Origin: Physella acuta
Taxonomy: Eukaryota > Mollusca > Gastropoda > Physidae
Reading direction: 5' to 3'
NCBI RefSeq assembly: GCF_028476545.1
Contig: NW_026732526.1
Coordinates: forward strand, 67,001 to 131,000
DNA length: 64,000 nt
In this document: positions 15,001 through 24,780 of the stretch, piece after piece
Position numbering within the stretch: the first letter of the stretch is position 1
How the letters are laid out: each line of letters starts with the position of its first letter
Program-made: the position numbers and the translations under genes
The notes under the pieces: generated by a model
What the model was told of the DNA's origin: nothing
Database searches by the model: none
Seen by the model: only the letters and a program-made list of their open reading frames with translations

Positions 15001-18000
15001 ATGATAATGGTAGATTCCTCCAAAGGTGAAGTAGATTTACTTGTTTCTTTGAGTTGACTGGTCAACATTTATAGATTTATTTGTTTCTTTGAGTTGACTG
15101 GTCAACATTTATAGATTTACTTGTTTCTTTGAGTTGACTGGTCAACATTTATAGATTTACTTGTTTCTTTGAGTTGACTGGTCAACATTTATAGATTTAC
15201 TTGTTTCTTTGAGTTGACTGGTCAACATTTATAGATTTACTTGTTTCTTTGAGTTGACTGGTCAACATTTATAGATTTACTTGTTTCTTTGAGTTGACTG
15301 GTCAACATTTATAGATTTACTTGTTTCTTTGAGTTGACTGGTCAACATTTATAGATTTACTTGTTTCTTTGAGTTGACTGGTCAACATTTATAGATTTAC
15401 TTGTTTCTTTGAGTTGACTGGTCAACATTTATAGATTTACTTGTTTCTTTGAGTTGACTGGTCAACATTTATAGATTTACTTGTTTCTTTGAGTTGACTG
15501 GTCAACATTTATAGATTTACTTGTTTCTTTGAGTTGACTGGTCAACATTTATAGTCAGCATCTCCAGTCAGATACCCAACTAGTGAACTCAAGCCATTCA
15601 TTGATTTGTACACATCAGCTATTCTATAACTGCTTGACCATCACATTGTAATCATTGTAGGACATTGTAAATAGATTTTTTTTTCTCAGAAATATCGCCC
15701 TCCTTTTCTACTTTTAGTGCATTATCACATAACAGCTTGTTATTAAAACGTTTTTTATGCAATTTATTTTAATATATATACATATATCTGTACAAATATT
15801 ACACTTAAATGATACTATTCTCATATTTTATTTTTGGCTATTTTAATAAGATGAGGTAGTTAGATTGATAGTAAGTAACAAAGGCCAGAACAATAAACAG
15901 GCTAAAATAGCAGTCAAAGGACTGTAGAACGCATAAAATGTTGCCGTGTGATAAATAGCAGTCAAAGGACTGTAGAACGCATAAAATGTTGCCGTGTGAT
16001 AAATAGCAGTCAAAGGACTGTAGGACGCATAAAATGTTGCCGTGTGATAAATAGCAGTCAAAGGACTGTAGGACGCATAAAATGTTGCCGTGTGATAAAT
16101 AGCAGTCAAAGGACTGTAGGACGCATAAAATGTTGCCGTGTGATAAATAGCAGTCAAAGGACTGTAGAACGCATAAAATGTTGCCGTGTGATAAATAGCA
16201 GTCAAAGGACTGTAGGACGCATAAAATGTTGCCGTGTGATAAATAGCAGTCAAAGGACTGTAGGACGCATAAAATGTTGCCGTGTGATAAATAGCAGTCA
16301 AAGGACTGTAGGACACATAAAATGTTGCCGTGTGATAATTAGCAGTCAAAGGACTGTAGGACGCATAAAATGTTGCCGTGTGATAATTAGCAGTCAAAGG
16401 ACTGTAGAACGCATAAAATGTTGCCGTGTGATAATTAATTGTGTTGGAGAAAATCCCAACATTACAATTACCCATGAAAGAGAAGAAGTCATCAACTTCT
16501 ATATCCCTTCCAACATTACAATTACCCATGAAAGAGAAGAAGTCATCAACTTCTATACTGTTATTGATAGACTTTGATAAATCCCTTCCAACATTACAAT
16601 TACCCATGAAAGAGAAGAAGTCATCAACTTCTATACTGTTATTGATAGACTTTGATAAATCCCTTCCAACATTACAATTACCCATGAAAGAGAAGAAGTC
16701 ATCAACTTCTATACTGTTATTGATAGACTTTGATAAATCCCTTCCAACATTACAATTACCCATGAAAGAGAAGAAGTCATCAACTTCTATACTGTTATTG
16801 ATAGACTTTGATAATTTTGAATGGATTTTCTTGGATACTGTGTGTTTATTAGGTGAATGATTGTATTTTTAAGGATAAATTCTATATAATTTGAATCTTA
16901 CCACATATTCTAGCACAAACTCCACCAAGAGCATCTATTTCCCTCATAAGGTGACCTTTGCCAATGCCACCAAAAGATGGATTACAAGACATTTCACCTA
17001 AATCAGAGCAGATCATAAGTCATTAGTTTCAAATAAAAAGTTGAAAACATTATGGTACGATGATTGATATTAAAGATTTTTAAGAGAGTAATTGTACAAC
17101 CTATAGTGTGTAGCTTGTGAGTGACTAGAGTAATTGTACAACCTATAGTCTGTAGCTTGTGACTAGAGTAATTGTACAACCTATAGTATGTAGCTTGTGA
17201 GTGACTAGAGTAATTGTACAACCTATAGTGTGTAGCTTGTGAGTGACTAGAGTAATTGTACAACCTATAGTGTGTAGCTTGTGACTAGAGTAATTGTACA
17301 ACCTATAGTCTGTAGCTTGTGACTAGAGTAATTGTACAACCTATAGTGTGTAGCTTGTGACTAGAGTAATTGTACAACCTATAGTCTGTAGCTTGTGACT
17401 AGAGTAATTGTACAACCTATAGTCTGTAGCTTGTGAGTGACTAGAGTAATTGTACAACCTATAGTCTGTAGCTTGTGACTAGAGTAATTGTACAACCTAT
17501 AGTGTGTAGCTTGTGAGTGACTAGAGTAATTGTACAACCTATAGTCTGTAGCTTGTGAGTGACTAGAGTAATTGTACAACCTATAGTATGTAGCTTGTGA
17601 CTAGAGTAATTGTACAACCTATAGTGTGTAGCTTGTGAGTGACTAGAGTAATTGTACAACCTATAGTCTGTAGCTTGTGACTAGAGTAATTGTACAACCT
17701 ATAGTCTGTAGCTTGTGACTAGAGTAATTGTACAACCTATAGTATGTAGCTTGTGACTAGAGTAATTGTACAACCTATAGTGTGTAGCTTGTGACTAGAG
17801 TAATTGTACAACCTATAGTGTGTAGCTTGTGAGTGACTAGAGTAATTGTACAACCTATAGTCTGTAGCTTGTGACTAGAGTAATTGTACAACCTATAGTG
17901 TGTAGCTTGTGACTAGAGTAATTGTACAACCTATAGTGTGTAGCTTGTGAGTGACTAGAGTAATTGTACAACCTATAGTCTGTAGCTTGTGACTAGAGTA

Positions 18001-21000
18001 ATTGTACAACCTATAGTGTGTAGCTTGTGAGTGACTAGAGTAATTGTACAACCTATAGTCTGTAGCTTGTGACTAGAGTAATTGTACAACCTATAGTCTG
18101 TAGCTTGTGAGTGACTAGAGTAATTGTACAACCTATAGTGTGTAGCTTGTGACTAGAGTAATTGTACAACCTATAGTCTGTAGCTTGTGACTAGAGTAAT
18201 TGTACAACCTATAGTCTGTAGCTTGTGAGTGACTAGAGTAATTGTACAACCTATAGTGTGTAGCTTGTGAGTGACTAGAGTAATTGTACAACCTATAGTG
18301 TGTAGCTTGTGAGTGACTAGAGTAATTGTACAACCTATAGTCTGTAGCTTGTGACTAGAGTAATTGTACAACCTATAGTCTGTAGCTTGTGACTAGAGTA
18401 ATTGTACAACCTATAGTATGTAGCTTGTGACTAGAGTAATTGTACAACCTATAGTGTGTAGCTTGTGACTAGAGTAATTGTACAACCTATAGTGTGTAGC
18501 TTGTGACTAGAGTAATTGTACAACCTATAGTCTGTAGCTTGTGACTAGAGTAATTGTACAACCTATAGTGTGTAGCTTGTGAGTGACTAGAGTAATTGTA
18601 CAACCTATAGTGTGTAGCTTGTGAGTGACTAGAGTAATTGTACAACCTATAGTGTGTAGCTTGTGAGTGACTAGAGTAATTGTACAACCTATAGTGTGTA
18701 GCTTGTGAGTGACTAGAGTAATTGTACAACCTATAGTCTGTAGCTTGTGAGTGACTAGAGTAATTGTACAACCTATAGTATGTAGCTTGTGACTAGAGTA
18801 ATTGTACAACCTATAGTGTGTAGCTTGTGACTAGAGTAATTGTACAACCTATAGTGTGTAGCTTGTGACTAGAGTAATTGTACAACCTATAGTGTGTAGC
18901 TTGTGACTAGAGTAATTGTACAACCTATAGTGTGTAGCTTGTGACTAGAGTAATTGTACAACCTATAGTCTGTAGCTTGTGAGTGACTAGAGTAATTGTA
19001 CAACCTATAGTGTGTAGCTTGTGACTAGAGTAATTGTACAACCTATAGTCTGTAGCTTGTGACTAGAGTAATTGTACAACCTATAGTCTGTAGCTTGTGA
19101 GTGACTAGAGTAATTGTACAACCTATAGTGTGTAGCTTGTGAGTGACTAGAGTAATTGTACAACCTATAGTGTGTAGCTTGTGAGTGACTAGAGTAATTG
19201 TACAACCTATAGTCTGTAGCTTGTGACTAGAGTAATTGTACAACCTATAGTCTGTAGCTTGTGACTAGAGTAATTGTACAACCTATAGTATGTAGCTTGT
19301 GACTAGAGTAATTGTACAACCTATAGTATGTAGCTTGTGACTAGAGTAATTGTACAACCTATAGTCTGTAGCTTGTGAGTGACTAGAGTAATTGTACAAC
19401 CTATAGTCTGTAGCTTGTGACTAGAGTAATTGTACAACCTATAGTGTGTAGCTTGTGAGTGACTAGAGTAATTGTACAACCTATAGTGTGTAGCTTGTGA
19501 CTAGAGTAATTGTACAACCTATAGTCTGTAGCTTGTGACTAGAGTAATTGTACAACCTATAGTGTGTAGCTTGTGAGTGACTAGAGTAATTGTACAACCT
19601 ATAGTCTGTAGCTTGTGACTAGAGTAATTGTACAACCTATAGTCTGTAGCTTGTGAGTGACTAGAGTAATTGTACAACCTATAGTGTGTAGCTTGTGACT
19701 AGAGTAATTGTACAACCTATAGTGTGTAGCTTGTGAGTGACTAGAGTAATTGTACAACCTATAGTGTGTAGCTTGTGACTAGAGTAATTGTACAACCTAT
19801 AGTCTGTAGCTTGTGACTAGAGTAATTGTACAACCTATAGTCTGTAGCTTGTGAGTGACTAGAGTAATTGTACAACCTATAGTGTGTAGCTTGTGACTAG
19901 AGTAATTGTACAACCTATAGTCTGTAGCTTGTGACTAGAGTAATTGTACAACCTATAGTGTGTAGCTTGTGAGTGACTAGAGTAATTGTACAACCTATAG
20001 TCTGTAGCTTGTGAGTGACTAGAGTAATTGTACAACCTATAGTGTGTAGCTTGTGAGTGACTAGAGTAATTGTACAACCTATAGTGTGTAGCTTGTGAGT
20101 GACTAGAGTAATTGTACAACCTATAGTCTGTAGCTTGTGAGTGACTAGAGTAATTGTACAACCTATAGTCTGTAGCTTGTGACTAGAGTAATTGTACAAC
20201 CTATAGTCTGTAGCTTGTGACTAGAGTAATTGTACAACCTATAGTCTGTAGCTTGTGACTAGAGAAATTGTACAACCTATAGTCTGTAGCTTGTGACTAG
20301 AGTAATTGTACAACCTATAGTGTGTAGCTTGTGAGTGACTAGAGTAATTGTACAACCTATAGTGTGTAGCTTGTGAGTGACTAGAGTAATTGTACAACCT
20401 ATAGTCTGTAGCTTGTGACTAGAGTAATTGTACAACCTATAGTCTGTAGCTTGTGACTAGAGTAATTGTACAACCTATAGTATGTAGCTTGTGACTAGAG
20501 TAATTGTACAACCTATAGTATGTAGCTTGTGACTAGAGTAATTGTACAACCTATAGTCTGTAGCTTGTGAGTGACTAGAGTAATTGTACAACCTATAGTG
20601 TGTAGCTTGTGAGTGACTAGAGTAATTGTACAACCTATAGTCTGTAGCTTGTGACTAGAGTAATTGTACAACCTATAGTGTGTAGCTTGTGAGTGACTAG
20701 AGTAATTGTACAACCTATAGTATGTAGCTTGTGACTAGAGTAATTGTACAACCTATAGTGTGTAGCTTGTGACTAGAGTAATTGTACAACCTATAGTATG
20801 TAGCTTGTGACTAGAGTAATTGTACAACCTATAGTGTGTAGCTTGTGACTAGAGTAATTGTACAACCTATAGTGTGTAGCTTGTGACTAGAGTAATTGTA
20901 CAACCTATAGTATGTAGCTTGTGACTAGAGTAATTGTACAACCTATAGTCTGTAGCTTGTGACTAGAGTAATTGTACAACCTATAGTCTGTAGCTTGTGA

Positions 21001-21652
21001 GTGACTAGAGTAATTGTACAACCTATAGTGTGTAGCTTGTGAGTGACTAGAGTAATTGTACAACCTATAGTGTGTAGCTTGTGACTAGAGTAATTGTACA
21101 ACCTATAGTCTGTAGCTTGTGACTAGAGTAATTGTACAACCTATAGTCTGTAGCTTGTGAGTGACTAGAGTAATTGTACAACCTATAGTGTGTAGCTTGT
21201 GAGTGATCAGCAGTGTGTTGGCTCCCATTCTTGCCGCTGCACATGCCGCCTCAGTGCCAGCGTGGCCACCACCAACAACAACAACATCGTAACCAGCACC
21301 ACCAACAACAACATCATAACCAGGAGAAACTTCACTCAAAAACCTTGATACAAAAGTCCATTAGATTTACATAGTCACAATTGTTTTGAGCTTAAAAAAA
21401 TCCTAATAACTTAGGTTATAAGGTTATTTTATTTTAAGCTAAATATTTTTTGAATAAATGAGATAATGTTTAAGGTTAGTTTCTATAGCAATTGTTGAAG
21501 TGTTTTAAAATCAAATGGAATTGAGTCTATTCAAATAGTAAATGATAAATGTCTAACCTTGAATTGGCTCTGATGTGGGCAGTTGTCTTATGGCAGCACA
21601 TTTTCTGAAAGGTTGAGTACACCGACCAGCTTGATTTGACAGGCAACATCAT
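1..21652 (-). CDS. MTO1: MTO1, mitochondrial tRNA U34 modification enzyme (N-terminal half, 7 exons)
   Basis: MTO1 is the mitochondrial MnmG/GidA homologue. With GTPBP3 (MnmE) it installs the 5-taurinomethyl or carboxymethylaminomethyl group on wobble uridine 34 of mitochondrial tRNAs, using FAD. Exons on the minus strand are 21558-21652, 21183-21343, 16902-16997, 12576-12631, 5142-5307, 1572-1748 and 1-53. All junctions have GT donors and AG acceptors, and the phases agree (2,1,1,0,1,1), giving 268 codons. Family landmarks appear in order: a basic, hydroxyl-rich presequence, the FAD Rossmann motif [29 protein letters not shown] with its conserved cysteine, [40 protein letters not shown] and RLKTGTPPRI. 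The human protein continues for about 450 more residues, so this is roughly the first 40 percent. Introns 2, 4, 5 and 6 are dominated by minisatellites. Identification is by recalled family motifs; no search was run. Confidence 0.95.
121..1453. repeat. 28/32-bp minisatellite, MTO1 intron 6
   Basis: About 44 copies of a unit around CCACCCAGACCTACACTC. Two unit lengths (28 and 32 bp, differing by TTGG) alternate over long stretches, making a 60-bp higher-order dimer. Fills 88 percent of the 1518-bp intron. Starts about 120 nt inside the intron and does not include the donor. The long open frames in both strands are products of the repeat. Confidence 0.98.
1572..1748 (-). CDS. MTO1: MTO1 coding exon 6 (LTTGTFLRG ... 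RLKT)
   Basis: Acceptor CTCCCAG|ACTCTGG, donor AAAACAG|GTCAAT, phases 1 and 1. Encodes [20 protein letters not shown] followed by a [18 protein letters not shown] block and RLKT, all diagnostic for MnmG/MTO1. An open frame extends beyond both ends (1507-1770), but splice sites and homology limit the exon. Confidence 0.95.
1776..5160. repeat. 29/35-bp minisatellite built on the MTO1 exon 5 donor (intron 5)
   Basis: About 105 units, 29 or 35 bp. In gene sense each reads GGTGTTGTGTTGG|GTGAGT followed by a short intronic tail. The 35-bp form also carries TGTCAT, so it shares 19 bases with the coding end of exon 5. The array overlaps the exon by those bases and covers about 99 percent of the 3393-bp intron, ending just before the exon 6 acceptor. 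Confidence 0.98.
5142..5307 (-). CDS. MTO1: MTO1 coding exon 5
   Basis: Acceptor TTTCTCCAG|GGCCCAAGG, donor TGTTGG|GTGAGT, phases 0 and 1. Encodes [20 protein letters not shown] and on to VVL. The last 19 coding bases plus the perfect GTGAGT donor form the core of the minisatellite that fills intron 5, so the boundary between exon and array cannot be seen from sequence identity alone. It is fixed by protein homology and phase. Confidence 0.93.
5442..5794. repeat. 22-bp minisatellite, MTO1 intron 4
   Basis: Sixteen nearly perfect copies of TGAGAATATAGCTACAGCC plus AGC. Located 135 nt upstream (gene sense) of the exon 5 acceptor. Each unit contains the palindrome-like CAGCTG (E-box) at the junction. 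No link to exon sequence. Confidence 0.97.
5869..6503. mobile_element. Dispersed element J, copy 1
   Basis: Begins AATCTATAATAATAGTTACG and ends near CTCCCTCAACAGGCTATTTA. The same ends and G-rich middle (GGGGGTGGTAGATGTTCT) recur at 46886-47940. Non-coding, short CTATAATAATAG head, no inverted termini seen. Class unknown. It also contains GGGTTAGGGTTAGG. Confidence 0.6.
6692..6920. repeat. 74-bp tandem repeat, 3 copies
   Basis: Three near-identical copies of an AT-rich unit containing TTTTAGACCGGGGTAAAAT. Lies in MTO1 intron 4 between element J and the large array. Confidence 0.95.
7002..12567. repeat. 5.5-kb A-tract minisatellite, MTO1 intron 4
   Basis: About 190 copies of GGAACTATTGTTTGAAGAT plus an A-tract of 5-9 bases, unit 27-34 bp. 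Variation is mostly in A/T tract length plus G-to-A in GGAACT. In gene sense the array starts about six bases after the exon 4 donor GTATGT, but it contains no exon sequence. It covers most of the 7268-bp intron. Short open frames within it are artefacts. Confidence 0.98.
12576..12631 (-). CDS. MTO1: MTO1 coding exon 4 (56 nt, NRRKGPAVW)
   Basis: A very short exon between acceptor ATACCGCAG and donor TATGG|GTATGT. Together with the split codon it encodes [19 protein letters not shown], exactly the block expected between VCARIC and GPRAQIDR. Phases 1 in, 0 out. The 5.5-kb 28-34-bp minisatellite starts about six bases past its donor. Confidence 0.93.
12632..14446. other. MTO1 intron 3, repeat-poor part
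   Basis: AT-rich intronic DNA. Holds a 44-bp unit in three copies (12963-13098, CCATGTGTTTTGAC start) and a dispersed element A copy near 13993-14160 with a C-run after it. I see no coding sequence. Confidence 0.6.
13993..14160. mobile_element. Dispersed element A, copy 1
   Basis: Starts TACGAGCCGGCCCGCGGCAT, continues CGCCGCTATTTAGTT, TTTTCTACTTTTCAGTAATT, then CATAATTTGTGAATTC, and ends near AGTAGCTCGTTAAGG before a C-rich run. The same string of motifs occurs at 24361-24520 and, reversed, at 49010-49135. Short non-autonomous element of unknown class (MITE- or SINE-like). Confidence 0.7.
14447..14985. repeat. 89-bp tandem repeat, 6 copies
   Basis: Six almost identical AT-rich units containing TTTAGGGACAGTGTATTC. 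MTO1 intron 3. Confidence 0.97.
15032..15554. repeat. 40-bp minisatellite, 13 copies
   Basis: Thirteen near-perfect copies of TAGATTTACTTGTTTCTTTG followed by AGTTGACTGGTCAACATTTA. The unit holds the palindrome GTTGACTGGTCAAC. MTO1 intron 3. Confidence 0.98.
15905..16437. repeat. 48-bp minisatellite, 11 copies
   Basis: Eleven copies of AGCAGTCAAAGGACTGTAGA plus a 28-bp remainder, varying at G/A (AGAACGC / AGGACGC). Because 48 is a multiple of three, one frame stays open on each strand (15843-16763 minus, 15948-16577 plus). These are not genes. Confidence 0.98.
16457..16818. repeat. 78-bp minisatellite, 5 copies
   Basis: Units start CAACATTACAATTACCCATG. The first copy lacks 25 bases. Directly abuts the 48-bp array, ending 84 nt downstream (gene sense) of the exon 3 donor. 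No exon sequence in the unit. Confidence 0.97.
16902..16997 (-). CDS. MTO1: MTO1 coding exon 3 ([14 protein letters not shown] motif)
   Basis: Acceptor GATTTAG|GTGAAATG, donor ATGTG|GTAAGA, phases 1 and 1. It encodes [20 protein letters not shown] and then [12 protein letters not shown]. This is one of the most conserved blocks of MnmG/MTO1 and includes the cysteine of the SCNP motif. The exon is too short for a simple ORF scan and was found by reading the minus strand. Confidence 0.95.
17083..21206. repeat. 38/42-bp minisatellite built on the MTO1 exon 2 donor (intron 2)
   Basis: About 100 units. In gene sense each reads CACAAGCTACACACTATAG|GTTGTACAATTACTCTAGT; the 42-bp form has an extra ACTC. 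Up to 24 bases are the coding end of exon 2 (THKLHTIG), followed by its donor and about 18 intronic bases. The main variable base changes CAC (His) to CAG (Gln) or CAT. The array covers about 98 percent of intron 2 and runs into the exon. Confidence 0.98.
21183..21343 (-). CDS. MTO1: MTO1 coding exon 2 (FAD-binding Rossmann motif)
   Basis: The acceptor ATCAAG|G completes an Arg codon, and the exon reads [14 protein letters not shown] and onward. It carries the dinucleotide-binding [10 protein letters not shown] motif and ends THKLHTIG at a weak donor, ATAG|GTTGTA (phase 1). The Rossmann strand is duplicated in frame: GYDVVVGGA is followed by [10 protein letters not shown], with near-identical DNA. 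The last 24 coding bases are the exonic part of the 38/42-bp minisatellite filling the next intron. Confidence 0.92.
21558..21652 (-). CDS. MTO1: MTO1 coding exon 1 (mitochondrial presequence)
   Basis: Begins with two adjacent ATG codons (first at 21652) and encodes [20 protein letters not shown] and onward to RANS. It has several basic and hydroxylated residues and no acidic residue, as expected of a mitochondrial targeting sequence. The donor is AG|GTTAGA, phase 2. A pyrimidine-rich stretch ending CTCTCTAG lies directly 5' of GTGGATGATG, so a non-coding 5' exon may exist further upstream, beyond the 25-bp array. The 214-bp intron that follows is the only short, array-free MTO1 intron here. 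Confidence 0.85.
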
Positions 21653-21696
21653 CCACCTAGAGAGGAATATCTATCATTATATAGTCACACAAAGAT

Positions 21697-23968
21697 ACAG
21701 TGGAAGTATGTGACAACATATACAGTGGAAGTATGTGACAACATATACGGTGGAAGTATGTGACAACATATACAGTGGAAGTATGTGACAACATATACAG
21801 TGGAAGTATGTGACAACATATACAGTGGAAGTATGTGACAACATATACAGTGGAAGTATGTGACAACATATACAGTGGAAGTATGTGACAACATATACAG
21901 TGGAAGTATGTGACAACATATACAGTGGAAGTATGTGACAACATATACAGTGGAAGTATGTGACAACATATACAGTGGAAGTATGTGACAACATATACAG
22001 TGGAAGTATGTGACAACATATATAGTGGAAGTATGTGACAACATATACAGTGGAAGTATGTGACAACATATACAGTGGAAGTATGTGACAACATATACAG
22101 TGGAAGTATGTGACAACATATACAGTGGAAGTATGTGACAACATATACAGTGGAAGTATGTGACAACATATACAGTGGAAGTATGTGACAACATATACAG
22201 TGGAAGTATGTGACAACATATACAGTAGAAATATGTGACAACATATACAGTAGAAATATGTGACAACCTATACAGTAGAAGTATGTGACAACATATACAG
22301 TGGAAGTATGTGACAACATATACAGTGGAAGTATGTGACAACATATACAGTAGAAATATGTGACAACCTATACAGTAGAAGTATGTGACAACATATACAG
22401 TGGAAGTATGTGACAACATATACAGTGGAAGTATGTGACAACATATACAGTGGAAGTATGTGACAACATATACAGTGGAAGTATGTGACAACATATACAG
22501 TGGAAGTATGTGAAAACATATACAGTAGAAATATGTGACAACATATACAGTAGAAATATGTGACAACCTATACAGTAGAAGTATGTGACAACATATACAG
22601 TGGAAGTATGTGACAACATATACAGTGGAAGTATGTGACAACATATACAGTAGAAATATGTGACAACCTATACAGTAGAAGTATGTGACAACATATACAG
22701 TGGAAGTATGTGACAACATATACAGTGGAAGTATGTGACAACATATACAGTGGAAGTATGTGACAACATATACAGTGGAAGTATGTGACAACATATATAG
22801 TGGAAGTATGTGACAACATACACAGTGGAAGTATGTGACAACATACACAGTGGAAGTATGTGACAACATATACAGTGGAAGTATGTGACAACATATACAG
22901 TGGAAGTATGTGACAACATATACAGTGGAAGTATGTGACAACATATACAGTGGAAGTATGTGACAACATATACAGTGGAAGTATGTGACAACATATACAG
23001 TGGAAGTATGTGACAACATATACAGTGGAAGTATGTGACAACATATATAGTGGAAGTATGTGACAACATATACAGTGGAAGTATGTGACAACATATACAG
23101 TGGAAGTATGTGACAACATATACAGTGGAAGTATGTGACAACATATACAGTGGAAGTATGTGACAACATATACAGTGGAAGTATGTGACAACATATACAG
23201 TGGAAGTATGTGACAACATATACAGTGGAAGTATGTGACAACATATACAGTGGAAGTATGTGACAACATATACAGTGGAAGTATGTGACAACATATACAG
23301 TGGAAGTATGTGACAACATATACAGTGGAAGTATGTGACAACATATACAGTAGAAATATGTGACAACATATACAGTAGAAATATGTGACAACCTATACAG
23401 TAGAAGTATGTGACAACATATACAGTGGAAGTATGTGACAACATATACAGTGGAAGTATGTGACAACATATACAGTAGAAATATGTGACAACCTATACAG
23501 TAGAAGTATGTGACAACATATACAGTGGAAGTATGTGACAACATATACAGTGGAAGTATGTGACAACATATACAGTAGAAATATGTGACAACCTATACAG
23601 TAGAAGTATGTGACAACATATACAGTAGAAGTATGTGACAACATATACAGTGGAAGTATGTGACAACATATATAGTGGAAGTATGTGACAACATATACAG
23701 TGGAAGTATGTGACAACATATACAGTGGAAGTATGTGACAACATATACAGTGGAAGTATGTGACAACATATACAGTGGAAGTATGTGACAACATATACAG
23801 TGGAAGTATGTGACAACATATATAGTGGAAGTATGTGACAACATACACAGTGGAAGTATGTGACAACATATACAGTGGAAGTATGTGACAACATATATAG
23901 TGGAAGTATGTGACAACATATACAGTGGAAGTATGTGACAACATATACAGTGGAAGTATGTGACAACA
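21697..23968. repeat. 25-bp minisatellite upstream of MTO1 start
   Basis: About 91 copies of ACATATACAGTGGAAGTATG plus TGACA. Common variants are TAGAAATATG and CCTATACAG, which occur as a co-inherited block repeated several times (near 22221, 22341, 22521, 22641, 23351, 23471), a sign of multi-unit duplication. Long open frames on the minus strand arise because a four-unit cycle keeps frame. Probably inside a 5' UTR intron of MTO1. Confidence 0.97.
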
Positions 23969-24037
23969 TAAATTGCATCCAACAAAAGAATGCAGGGATG
24001 TCTAGGCCAATCTTACACATGAGGGAAACAGGCAAAG

Positions 24038-24388
24038 TGGAAGATTATGGCCCTAAGAGCTGACCCGCGCCATAAGTGGAAGATTATGGCCCTACGAGCT
24101 GACCCGCGCCATAAGTGGAAGATTATGGCCCTACGAGCTGACCCACGCCATAAGTGGAAGATTATGGCCCTAAGAGCTGACCCGCGCCATAAGTGGAAGA
24201 TTATGGCCCTACGAGCTGACCCGCGCCATAAGTGGAAGATTATGGCCCTACGAGCTGACCCGCGCCATAAGTGGAAGATTATGGCCCTACGAGCTGACCC
24301 GCGCCATAAGTGGAAGATTATGGCCCTACGAGCTGACCCGCGCCATAAGTGGAAGATTATGGCCCTACGAGCTGACCCGCGCCATAAG
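24038..24388. repeat. 39-bp minisatellite carrying the element A terminus
   Basis: Nine copies of GTGGAAGATTATGGCCCTAC followed by GAGCTGACCCGCGCCATAA. The second half is the end of element A, whose body continues directly from the last unit. 39 is a multiple of three, so a 132-codon frame stays open (24047-24445); not a gene. Confidence 0.95.
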
Positions 24389-24520
24389 CGTACACCGCTA
24401 TTTAGTTTTTTTATTTTCTACTTTTCAATAATTCATAATTTGTGAATTCAACACTGTGACTGAAAATATTTTGCTTTAAAACACTATCTGTAGCTCGAGT
24501 AGGATGATTATCCCCCCTCC
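24361..24520. mobile_element. Dispersed element A, copy 2
   Basis: GAGCTGACCCGCGCCATAAG, CACCGCTATTTAG, TTTTCTACTTTTCAATAATT, CATAATTTGTGAATTC, ending TGTAGCTCGAG before a C-rich run. Same order as copy 1. Its left end is shared with the last unit of the 39-bp array. Confidence 0.7.
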
Positions 24521-24780
24521 CCCCTCCCGTGAAACACTGAAAGCAACCGTCTGTGACGACCGTTTACTGACGACAATAAAAAGATCAAGCAGAACATGTT
24601 ATCACCCTAGTTTCAAATAGTTTAAAAGCTAAATTATCTGCCCCTAATAGCCATCACTAATTCAGCCATGGTTCTACGATCTATATATAGAATTCTCTTC
24701 ATGGGGACAATGCAAGACACAACATAAACGCACGCAGTTACTCCCCTGCTCTCTAAGCATATAGCTACCACCCCCACCCC

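Noticed and set aside
15843-16860. Open frames of 306, 209 and 139 codons
   Set aside because: The 48- and 78-bp units are multiples of three and keep frames open on both strands. The repetitive peptide matches no family and lies in MTO1 intron 3.
17083-21206. CRISPR-like array
   Set aside because: Units are directly adjacent and homogeneous, with no unique spacers, in a eukaryotic intron. The same applies to all other arrays here.
21657-24035. Hydrophobic Cys/His/Tyr-rich open frame up to 619 codons
   Set aside because: Open only because the 25-bp unit lacks stops in one strand. Same peptide in all three frames, so not a protein-coding signal.
24047-24445. Open frame of 132 codons (MALRADPRHKWKI repeats)
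   Set aside because: 39-bp unit made from a transposon end; in-frame by unit length.
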